Shown: positions 1 through 4,869 of the stretch, piece after piece
Position numbering within the stretch: the stretch's first letter is position 1
How the letters are laid out: the number at the start of each line of letters is the position of its first letter
Origin: Bacillota bacterium
Lineage (GTDB): Bacteria; Bacillota; Sulfobacillia; Symbiobacteriales; Symbiobacteriaceae
DNA: 5,340 bases
Assembly (NCBI GenBank): GCA_028287415.1
Contig: JAQBPS010000244.1
Coordinates: 1 to 5,340 of the forward strand
Direction of reading: 5' to 3'
The notes under the pieces: model-generated
Database searches by the model: none
Seen by the model: only the letters and a program-made list of their open reading frames with translations
What the model was told of the DNA's origin: nothing
Program-made: the position numbers and the translations under genes

Positions 1-699
1 CCGCAGGAACGCCTTGACCAGCTCCGGATCGTTCTTGAGCGTGTCCGTGTTGGCGATGGTCGGCGCCTGGTCATGGAAGAAGCCAAGAATCGCATCAACC
101 TTGCCCGCCTGCAGGGCGGCGAGCTTGCCAGTCGGGTCGATGTTGACCACGTTGACATCCTTGATCGTCATGTTGTTGGCAGCGAGGAAGGCGCCGAACG
201 TCTGCGACACGGCGTCGCCCGCCGTCATGGCGATCGTCTTGCCCTTGAGGTCTGCCGGCGTCTTGAAGTTCTTGTCAGCGAAGAACTCGACCGAGCCGGG
301 GCCGACCTGGAGGAACGAACCGACCGACTTGACGGGGATGCCGTTACTGATGCCGTTGATCAGTGCGGGGCCGTCGGCCCAGCCGAAGGTGACCTGCTTG
401 CCGCCGACTGCCTGCACGGTCTTGCCCGAGCCGCCGCCCGGCTGAATGGTCAGGTCGATGCCCTCATCACTGAAGTAGCCCTTCTCCAGACCATAGTAGA
501 ACGGGGCGTGCTCGCCGTAGGGGATCCAGTTGAGCATGAGGGTGACAGCCTTCTTGGCGGCCGGAGCGGGGGTGCCAGGGGCGCCGGTGGCACCGGTGGC
601 ACCGGTGGCGACGGGCTGCGGCGAGGTCGTGCCCCCGCACCCGGTGACTACGGAGAGCACGACTGCTGCGGAAGCGATCATTCCGGTGAAACGGCGCAT
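1..699 (-). CDS. ABC transporter substrate-binding lipoprotein, NMT1/THI5-like (partial, C-terminus beyond left edge)
   Basis: Extracellular receptor that captures a small solute and delivers it to the permease encoded just upstream. The first 233 residues are visible and the frame is open to the left edge. Residues 1-21 are a lipoprotein signal: MRR, a hydrophobic stretch, then lipobox VTGC with the acylated Cys at 21. Residues 22-50 form a flexible Ala/Thr/Gly/Pro linker. The mature domain starts near 51 and has the family signature around 56-85 (LNWIPYGEHAPFYYG, then EKGYF...GIDLTI), a Gly-rich ligand loop GGGSGK (88-93), and the domain-1/2 segments DLKGKTIAM (150-158) and LQAGKVDAI (196-204). 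The start at 699 is preceded by AGGGAGGA (710-717) at 10 nt spacing. It lies 57 bp after the permease stop, so co-transcription is likely. NMT1-like receptors bind pyrimidine precursors, sulfonates, nitrate, aromatics and others; the ligand here is unknown. Confidence 0.93.
   Translation of the reverse strand, partial: MRRFTGMIASAAVVLSVVTGCGGTTSPQPVATGATGATGAPGTPAPAAKKAVTLMLNWIPYGEHAPFYYGLEKGYFSDEGIDLTIQPGGGSGKTVQAVGGKQVTFGWADGPALINGISNGIPVKSVGSFLQVGPGSVEFFADKNFKTPADLKGKTIAMTAGDAVSQTFGAFLAANNMTIKDVNVVNIDPTGKLAALQAGKVDAILGFFHDQAPTIANTDTLKNDPELVKAFLR
584..610. repeat. Three tandem 9-bp units in the receptor linker
   Basis: The plus strand reads three consecutive units CCGGTGGCA, CCGGTGGCA, CCGGTGGCG. 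On the coding (minus) strand they encode the repeated Ala-Thr-Gly of the linker that follows the lipid-anchored Cys. The unit is a whole number of codons, so gain or loss of copies would change linker length without breaking the frame. Confidence 0.8.
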
Positions 700-756
700 G
701 TTGTGTGTATCCTCCCTGAAGCGATGTGTGACCCCTGGGTCCGGAACGGAGGCCGG

Positions 757-1584
757 CTACATGGTCGCCTCGACTTTGCGGCGGCGGCTCGCATGCCATG
801 GCATTAGCAGCGCCTCAGCGACCTCGATCGCCACAAAGAACAGGACCCCGATCAGGGACATGATGATCAAACCGGCAAAGAGCAGCGCTGCGTTCAGGTT
901 GCCGTTGGCAATCAGGAGGATGTAGCCCAGGCCTTCATTGGAGCCGACGAACTCGCCGACGACCGCACCTGTCACCGCCAGCGTGGCGGCCACCTTCAGG
1001 CCCGAGAACAAGTGGGGCAGCGAGGCCGGGAACCGGATCTTCATAAATGTCTTCCAGACGCCCGCACCCATGATCGCCGCAAGGTCCAGCAGTTCCGGGT
1101 CGACGGACCGCAGGCCCGCAACCCCGGAGATCACGACCGGAAAGAATGCGATCAGCACGGCGGACAGGATCTTGGGTCCCGGACCGAAGCCCATCCAGAC
1201 GACGAACAGCGGTGCGATGGCGATCTTCGGGACCACCTGGGCAAACAGCAGGATCGGGTAGAGCGTCTTCTCGACCGTGGGGGAGAAGACGATGGCGATG
1301 GCTGCGAGCTGCCCCGCCAGCACCGCCAGAATAAATCCGATGAAAGTCTCGTACAGGGTGACCCGCGTATGCTTGAGCAGCAAATCCTTGTCCTGGGTCA
1401 TGGCCTCCCATACCTTCGCCGGCGGTGGGATCAGGTAGGGCTTCACCCACCCGAGCGCAGTGGCAGCCCACCACACGATGAACACCACCACCAGGAACAC
1501 CGCGGGTCGCCAGCTCGCACCGGCCAGGTCACGCACGCGGCTGCCGAGCCGTGCACCCGCAGGCTTCTCGTACGTCATAGCCAT
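757..1584 (-). CDS. ABC transporter permease, SsuC/TauC-like (binding-protein-dependent transport family)
   Basis: Integral membrane subunit that forms the import channel for the solute delivered by the lipoprotein encoded next. It has 275 residues, normal for this family. About six hydrophobic segments are visible: 27-45, 79-100, 108-132, 137-157, 195-213 and 232-255. The family's PPPAKVWEAM stretch is at 53-62. The cytoplasmic EAA-like loop that docks on the ATPase is at about 168-200 (LAAIMGAGVWKTF, then IRFPASLP). The start at 1584 is chosen because AGGGAGGA (1594-1601) lies 9 nt upstream. The longer in-frame ATG at 1659 falls inside the predicted -10 box and would put the LacI operator within the coding region. 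The next ATG, at 1578, is 15 nt from the ribosome site. No ATPase gene is in the window, so the partner must be encoded elsewhere, possibly past the left edge. The substrate is unknown. Confidence 0.93.
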   Translation of the reverse strand: MAMTYEKPAGARLGSRVRDLAGASWRPAVFLVVVFIVWWAATALGWVKPYLIPPPAKVWEAMTQDKDLLLKHTRVTLYETFIGFILAVLAGQLAAIAIVFSPTVEKTLYPILLFAQVVPKIAIAPLFVVWMGFGPGPKILSAVLIAFFPVVISGVAGLRSVDPELLDLAAIMGAGVWKTFMKIRFPASLPHLFSGLKVAATLAVTGAVVGEFVGSNEGLGYILLIANGNLNAALLFAGLIIMSLIGVLFFVAIEVAEALLMPWHASRRRKVEATM

Positions 1585-1593
1585 CCGGTCCCG

Positions 1594-1601
1594 TCCTCCC
1601 T
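1594..1601 (-). promoter_or_regulatory. Ribosome binding site of the permease, decides its start
   Basis: Minus strand AGGGAGGA, 9 nt before the ATG at 1584. The same octamer precedes the receptor gene (710-717). It argues against the longer ATG at 1659. Confidence 0.8.
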
Positions 1602-1632
1602 CAAGGCGGTATGCCACTTCATGGAGACCGTT

Positions 1633-1648
1633 TAGAAAACGCTTTCCA
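1633..1648. promoter_or_regulatory. LacI-family operator O1, importer operon
   Basis: The plus strand reads TAGAAAACGCTTTCCA, an imperfect palindrome centred on C|G at 1640/1641 with half-sites T-x-G-A-A-A-x-C, the classic form bound by LacI/CcpA/PurR-type regulators. It matches the site at 1828-1843 in 15 of 16 bases. It lies immediately downstream of the predicted start of the importer transcript (about 1651), where a bound repressor would block transcription. The encoded LacI-family protein next door is the natural ligand; this is inferred. Confidence 0.82.
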
Positions 1649-1657
1649 ATTGGCGCC

Positions 1658-1686
1658 ATCGTAACACCGTGTTACAAGGTTGTCAA
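1658..1686 (-). promoter_or_regulatory. Promoter of the importer operon
   Basis: On the minus strand a perfect -35 TTGACA (plus 1681-1686) is followed by a 17-bp spacer and the -10 hexamer TACGAT (plus 1658-1663, 4 of 6 to consensus). Transcription would start near 1651, giving a leader of about 67 nt before the permease ATG. The spacer holds a perfect palindrome and the initial transcribed region holds operator O1, so the promoter looks doubly regulated. Confidence 0.75.
1661..1675. promoter_or_regulatory. Perfect 15-bp palindrome inside the -35/-10 spacer, candidate second operator
   Basis: GTAACAC-C-GTGTTAC has 7-bp arms with no mismatch around one central base. It lies wholly between the -35 and -10 boxes of the importer promoter, a typical place for a repressor site (for example of the TetR type). 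Its sequence is unrelated to the LacI-type operators, so it probably serves a different regulator not encoded here. The function is inferred. Confidence 0.6.
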
Positions 1687-1702
1687 TCATAAATAGTTCA
1701 CA

Positions 1703-1719
1703 TACCAGGACAATTGGTA
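1703..1719. repeat. Short inverted repeat upstream of the importer promoter
   Basis: TACCA-7 nt-TGGTA forms a perfect 5-bp dyad, about 52-68 bp upstream of the predicted importer transcript start. The position would suit an activator or auxiliary operator, but 5-bp arms are short enough to arise by chance. Confidence 0.3.
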
Positions 1720-1796
1720 GAAGGCGCCGAATAGCGCCCTGCGTGTACATTTCATCGAACAAAAGCGTAGCGTGGCATGCCGGAAACGGGGCGTTA

Positions 1797-1825
1797 TTGA
1801 CAGGTCAACGGCTTCCGGCTATAGT
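1797..1825 (+). promoter_or_regulatory. Promoter of the regulator-enzyme operon
   Basis: A perfect TTGACA (1797-1802), a 17-bp spacer and TATAGT (1820-1825, 5 of 6 to TATAAT) make a strong housekeeping promoter. Transcription should start near 1832, inside operator O2, leaving a leader of about 44 nt. This arrangement implies that the LacI-family protein represses its own gene and the enzyme gene behind it. Confidence 0.82.
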
Positions 1826-1827
1826 CA

Positions 1828-1843
1828 TAGAAAACGCTTACCA
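1828..1843. promoter_or_regulatory. LacI-family operator O2, regulator-enzyme operon
   Basis: TAGAAAACGCTTACCA is centred on C|G at 1835/1836. It differs from O1 (1633-1648) only at the 13th base (A for T). It begins 2 bp after the -10 box and covers the predicted +1, an ideal repressor position. The two operator centres are 195 bp apart, so looping between them is possible but not shown. Confidence 0.82.
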
Positions 1844-1864
1844 AGCAGTATCTTCACGCAATAC

Positions 1865-1870
1865 AGGTGA
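1865..1870 (+). promoter_or_regulatory. Ribosome binding site of the LacI-family gene, decides its start
   Basis: AGGTGA lies 5 nt before the ATG at 1876. An in-frame GTG at 1867 is part of this Shine-Dalgarno and has no good site of its own, so the ATG is preferred. Confidence 0.65.
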
Positions 1871-1875
1871 TCAAT

Positions 1876-2898
1876 ATGACTCCAACGCTTGCGGATGTCG
1901 CACGGCTAGCCCGGGTCTCCCCCGCCACCGCCTCGCGCGTGATCAGCGGCAGCACCTACGGCGTATCAGCCCAGCTTCGCGAACGGGTCTTGAAGGCTGT
2001 CAGCGATCTGAAGTACGTGCCCAACGCGCACGCACAGGCCCTGGTCGGTGCCAGCTCACTCACCGTCGGCGTCATCGTCGGCGACATGAGCGACCCGTAC
2101 TTCGCGGAAGTGACACGGGGCATCCAGAACGCTGCCATCGCTTCCGGCCGCCTGACGATGATGTGCAACAGCTTCCGGGACCCCGAGCGGGAGCTGGCCT
2201 ACATCCGCCTGCTGCACGCGCAGCGCGTGGAGGCGATCATCATGGCGGGCGGCGGCGTTGACGACCGCGTCTACAGCCAGAAGCTCGCCTCACACATTGA
2301 TGCCTTTACCGCGGTGGGCGGGCGGGTGACGTTCATCAGCCGGCACCATGTGGTCGGCAATGCGGTGCTACCCGACAATGTGGGTGGGGCCCGGGCCATC
2401 GGCCGGGCGCTGGTTGCGCTGGGGCACCGGCAGATCGGCGTGATCAGCGGGCCGAAGCTGCTGACCACCACCCGCGACCGAATGGACGGTTTCCGCAGCG
2501 CGCTTGCTGAGGCGGACGTCACGCTGCCCCCCGGCCAAATCGTCCACGGGGATTTCTCACGCGACAGCGGTGCAGAGGCTGCGGGACGCCTGCTGGATCG
2601 TGCGCCGGACATTACGGCGATCTTCGCGCTCAATGACGGCATGGCGATCGGCGCGCTGAGCGTGCTGCGCAACCGGGGCATTGCCGTGCCGGCAGCGATG
2701 TCCGTGGTCGGCTTTGACGATATCCCCGCAGCCCGGGATGTGATGCCGGCACTCTCCACCGTGCACCTGCCCATGGTCGAGTGCGGGGCCCGGGCCATGG
2801 AGCTGGCCCTGTCCCAGCGCGGCTCTGAACTGCGCGTGGAGCACGTGCCGACGCAGGTGGTGCTGCGCAACAGCACCGCTCCACCGCGAAATCGCTGA
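1876..2898 (+). CDS. LacI-family transcriptional regulator
   Basis: A cytoplasmic DNA-binding repressor of 340 residues, the usual length. The N-terminal helix-turn-helix is at about 4-24 (LADVARLA, turn, then VSPATASRVI at 14-23; the recognition helix has Ala19 where Val is most common). The hinge is at about 47-58 with Leu56 in the minor-groove position known from LacI and PurR, which fits operators with a central C|G. The effector domain follows: VGVIVGDMSDPYFAEV (64-79), a GHRQIGVISG strand, FALNDGMAIGAL and SVVGFDDIP near the C-terminus. Family knowledge says a sugar, sugar acid or other small metabolite releases DNA. Matching operators lie at its own promoter and at the divergent importer promoter, so it most likely controls both transport and the enzyme encoded 17 bp downstream. 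The effector is unknown. No truncation is seen. Confidence 0.95.
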   Translation: MTPTLADVARLARVSPATASRVISGSTYGVSAQLRERVLKAVSDLKYVPNAHAQALVGASSLTVGVIVGDMSDPYFAEVTRGIQNAAIASGRLTMMCNSFRDPERELAYIRLLHAQRVEAIIMAGGGVDDRVYSQKLASHIDAFTAVGGRVTFISRHHVVGNAVLPDNVGGARAIGRALVALGHRQIGVISGPKLLTTTRDRMDGFRSALAEADVTLPPGQIVHGDFSRDSGAEAAGRLLDRAPDITAIFALNDGMAIGALSVLRNRGIAVPAAMSVVGFDDIPAARDVMPALSTVHLPMVECGARAMELALSQRGSELRVEHVPTQVVLRNSTAPPRNR

Positions 2899-2915
2899 CC
2901 ACAGGAGGCACCATC

Positions 2916-4064
2916 ATGAGCGCACATGAACTCCAGGGCCTGACCATCGCCCGCATTGAGACCTTTCCCGTGGCGTTGCCAACGCTGCGCAGCTTTGCGG
3001 TGTCGGGCGGCAGCGTCGCGACGGTCGGGCGCCCGTCGATCCGCGTGCTGGTGAAGGTGACCGCATCGGACGGGACGGCTGGCTGGGGCGAGGCCACCCC
3101 GATTCCCTCCTGGACCTACGAGACGCTGGAGTCGATCACGTCGACGATCAACCAGTACCTGACGCCGGTTGCGCTCGGGCTCCCCGTGTGGGACCTGGAC
3201 GGGCTGACGCGCGCCTTCGACCGGGCAATCAACCGGGGCTTCACCATTGGCGCCCCGCTGGCCAAGTCCGCGGTTGATGTCGCCATGAACGACCTGCTGG
3301 GCCGCGTGCTCGGCGTGCCCGTCACCACCCTGTGGGGCGGTCGGCGGCTCTCTGAGATTCAACTGGCCTGGATTGTCGCCACCGAGGGGCCGGGCGGCGC
3401 CGAGGCGAGCGTCGCCGAGGGCCTGAGCCTTGGCTATGAAGCGTTCAAGGTCAAGGTCGGGCTGCACGGGGAGCGTGAGGACGCCGAGATGGTGGCGCAG
3501 GTGCGCCGGGCCTGCGGCGATCGCTTCCTCTGGGTGGATGCGAACCAGGGCTACACGCTGGATGTGGCGGTGCGCCAGGCCCGCCGCATGGCGGCGCTCG
3601 ATGTGGCCGCGTTCGAACAGCCGCTGCCAGCGAACGACATTGTCGGGCTGAAGCGGCTGCGGGACGTCTCGCCGGTGCCGGTGGGCCTGGATGAGAGCCT
3701 GCGCCACCCGTCAGACCTGGCCACCTTCCTGAAGCTTGACGCCGTGGATGTGGCGATCGCCAAGGTGCAGCGCAGCGGCGGGCTGACGCTGTCACGCCGC
3801 CTCTGCGCCATGGCGGAAGACGCCGGCGTGCGGCTGATGGGCTCCGGTCTGACGGAGTCGGACCTTGGCCTGGCCGCCTCGCTGCACCTCTTCGCTGCGT
3901 TCGGGATCGACACACCGGTTGATCTGAACGGCCGGCAGTTTATCGAAAGCCCGTACACGACCGGGAGTACGGTGACCGTGCGCAATGGCCGGGCGCTGGT
4001 GCCGAACGGCCCCGGGCTCGGGGTCGAGGTCGATGAGGCGATGGTCCGCAAGCTGGTGATCTAA
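2916..4064 (+). CDS. Enolase-superfamily enzyme, muconate-lactonizing (MLE) subgroup; substrate unknown
   Basis: A 382-residue Mg-dependent enzyme that abstracts a proton alpha to a carboxylate. The N-terminal capping domain (about 10-140) carries the substrate loop near 24-40 and ends in TLWGG. The (beta/alpha)7-beta barrel follows. Visible catalytic residues are K178-V-K180, metal ligands D208 (VDANQ), E234 (EQP) and D259 (LDES), and the second base K283 (AKVQRSGG). The spacings of 28, 26, 25 and 24 residues closely match known MLE enzymes. Lys on both faces marks the MLE subgroup (muconate cycloisomerase, dipeptide epimerase, o-succinylbenzoate synthase, N-acylamino acid racemase) rather than mandelate racemase, which uses His. 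The strand-8 region reads VDLNG (335-339), not the DxD typical of dipeptide epimerases. AGGAGG (2903-2908) is 7 nt before the ATG and only 17 bp separate it from the regulator, so it is co-transcribed. It probably acts on the imported compound (inference). Confidence 0.94.
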   Translation: MSAHELQGLTIARIETFPVALPTLRSFAVSGGSVATVGRPSIRVLVKVTASDGTAGWGEATPIPSWTYETLESITSTINQYLTPVALGLPVWDLDGLTRAFDRAINRGFTIGAPLAKSAVDVAMNDLLGRVLGVPVTTLWGGRRLSEIQLAWIVATEGPGGAEASVAEGLSLGYEAFKVKVGLHGEREDAEMVAQVRRACGDRFLWVDANQGYTLDVAVRQARRMAALDVAAFEQPLPANDIVGLKRLRDVSPVPVGLDESLRHPSDLATFLKLDAVDVAIAKVQRSGGLTLSRRLCAMAEDAGVRLMGSGLTESDLGLAASLHLFAAFGIDTPVDLNGRQFIESPYTTGSTVTVRNGRALVPNGPGLGVEVDEAMVRKLVI

Positions 4065-4351
4065 GAAGCCTACAGCCAGGTCGATCGATTCTACATTTTT
4101 CGACATCGAGCTCCACAGCATCCGTCTGGCACATCTCGAGGCAGATGAATGCGCGCTTGGGCTTCATCCATGTTTAGGCTCTGGGGCGCCAATCGCCAAA
4201 TGGTGCATGGCAGAAAGCGCGGCTCTGGATGTGTTCAGACATGACAAGAAACGACGGAATGTTCGTCATTTGTTCTGGTATTGTTTTCCAGCAAGTCTTG
4301 AAGTACGATTCGTATGGGAATTATTGGAAGACCGGCTTGCGGGCTTAGCTA
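4065..4351. other. Intergenic stretch with no recognised gene
   Basis: This stretch looks less GC-rich than the flanking genes and I see no convincing coding frame. Two weak dyads occur: GTCGA/TCGAC (4080-4084 and 4100-4104) and GATGAA/TTCATC (4144-4149 and 4163-4168). Neither has a following T-run, so no clear terminator for the enzyme operon is visible. No strong promoter for the small ORF to the right is seen either; TTGAAG near 4298 with TTATTG 17 bp later is only a poor match. Confidence 0.5.
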
Positions 4352-4367
4352 CTGGAGGAATGTCCAG
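4352..4367 (+). promoter_or_regulatory. Shine-Dalgarno held in a hairpin directly before the small ORF
   Basis: CTGGA-6 nt-TCCAG forms a perfect 5-bp stem ending at the base just before the ATG at 4368. The GGAGG ribosome site (4354-4358) lies partly in the left arm and partly in the loop, 9 nt before the ATG. Pairing would mask part of it and could temper translation. A short stem like this may be chance. Confidence 0.45.
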
Positions 4368-4520
4368 ATGAAGCTCGAGGCCGACGGCTGGATTGTGGTT
4401 TGTTTCGTAATGGTGGTAGGGCTGGTGGCGATCGTAAGTCTGTTGTTACGCGCCGGCGCCGAGCCATCGGCTGTGACCTCGCTGGTTGAGCGGGTTTTAG
4501 CGACGGTAGCCCGTCACTAA
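4368..4520 (+). CDS. Small hypothetical single-span membrane protein (50 aa)
   Basis: I do not recognise this protein. It has 50 residues: a short charged start (MKLEADG), one strongly hydrophobic span at about 8-27 (WIVVCFVMVVGLVAIVSLLL), then Arg28 and a mildly amphipathic tail (about 29-50, AEPSAVTSLVERVLATVARH) that could form a surface helix. The topology suggests an inner-membrane microprotein with its N-terminus outside or inside undetermined. The start at 4368 is preferred over an in-frame ATG at 4314 because only the former has GGAGG at a proper distance; the extra 18 residues would also read poorly. It is separated from the enzyme gene by 303 bp and is probably a separate unit. It could be a chance ORF, but the ribosome site and the clean hydrophobic pattern favour a real gene. 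Confidence 0.5.
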   Translation: MKLEADGWIVVCFVMVVGLVAIVSLLLRAGAEPSAVTSLVERVLATVARH

Positions 4521-4528
4521 AAAGGCAA

Positions 4529-4553
4529 CCCCGCAGGACGATGTCCTGCGGGG
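4529..4553 (-). terminator. Strong GC hairpin, likely minus-strand terminator
   Basis: CCCCGCAGGAC-GAT-GTCCTGCGGGG has a perfect 11-bp stem and a 3-nt loop. In the minus direction it is followed by TTGCC and then TTTTT, a slightly displaced U-run, so it best fits termination of transcription coming from the decayed genes on the right. In the plus direction it begins 8 bp after the small ORF stop but has no T-run behind it, so it would be at most a weak terminator or 3' protective stem there. Confidence 0.6.
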
Positions 4554-4721
4554 GTAGGGACCCACTGACCACCAAGGCTCCCACCTTATTCAGCCTGGCA
4601 GAGGGGGTTCAAAAGCAGCGGAGGCGTAACGGTCAAGGGGAACCTGGGGCAATTCAGCCAGTTACCAGCCGGTCACCCATCCACATACTGACCTGAACCC
4701 CACTACCGAGGATATTCGGCT

Positions 4722-4869
4722 TCAATCCACCAGCTCATAGGCCGGCAGGGCGAGGAACTCACCGAACTCGTCACCGAGCGTCTACAAAGCGCCCCTGGTC
4801 AAAGGCGTCAGCACCAATGCTCTCTCGCCACCGGGACAACTCTTCCGCTGCCAAGTGCCGCACGAACGC
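4722..4869 (-). pseudogene. Malate synthase A C-terminal remnant
   Basis: Only the last part of a malate synthase (glyoxylate shunt; acetyl-CoA plus glyoxylate to malate) is left. One frame reads AAEELSRWRES...ADAFDQGRFVDAR and stops at TGA 4771-4773. A second frame continues with GDEFGEFLALPAYELVD and a stop at 4722-4724. These correspond to the conserved EEL...GRF.DAR...DEF.EFL.LPAYE tail of malate synthase A, with the segment normally between them (about seven residues) lost, so a small out-of-frame deletion is likely. The catalytic TIM-barrel domain is absent. The family call comes from recalled tail motifs and was not aligned. The upstream boundary at about 4869 is the inferred fusion point with the hydrolase remnant. 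Confidence 0.6.

Noticed and set aside
73..807. Plus-strand open frame of 244 codons across the receptor gene
   Set aside because: It is the antisense shadow of the lipoprotein receptor, which has a signal peptide, lipobox and family motifs.
1633..1843. Operators as CcpA-type catabolite response elements instead of local LacI sites
   Set aside because: The core GAAAACGCTTTC does resemble such elements, but the sites occur as a pair around a LacI-family gene at its own promoter, so local regulation is the simpler explanation. Global control cannot be fully excluded.
2271..3707. Long open frame of 478 codons on the minus strand opposite the regulator and enzyme genes
   Set aside because: It spans two well-supported plus-strand genes, shows Arg/His/Pro-rich low-sense composition typical of antisense frames in GC-rich DNA, and has no recognisable domain.
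4144..4168. GATGAA/TTCATC inverted repeat as a terminator for the enzyme operon
   Set aside because: Only a 6-bp stem with a 13-nt loop and no T-run afterwards; it is as likely to be chance.
4597..4614. GGTTCAA (4606-4612) resembling the T-arm of a tRNA
   Set aside because: No acceptor stem, D-arm or anticodon arm can be folded around it on either strand.
4636..4680. AAGGGGAACCTGGGG followed by AGCCAG, faintly like parts of a cobalamin riboswitch
   Set aside because: The conserved core GCCACTG box and ordered helices are missing, and there is no gene immediately downstream on the plus strand.
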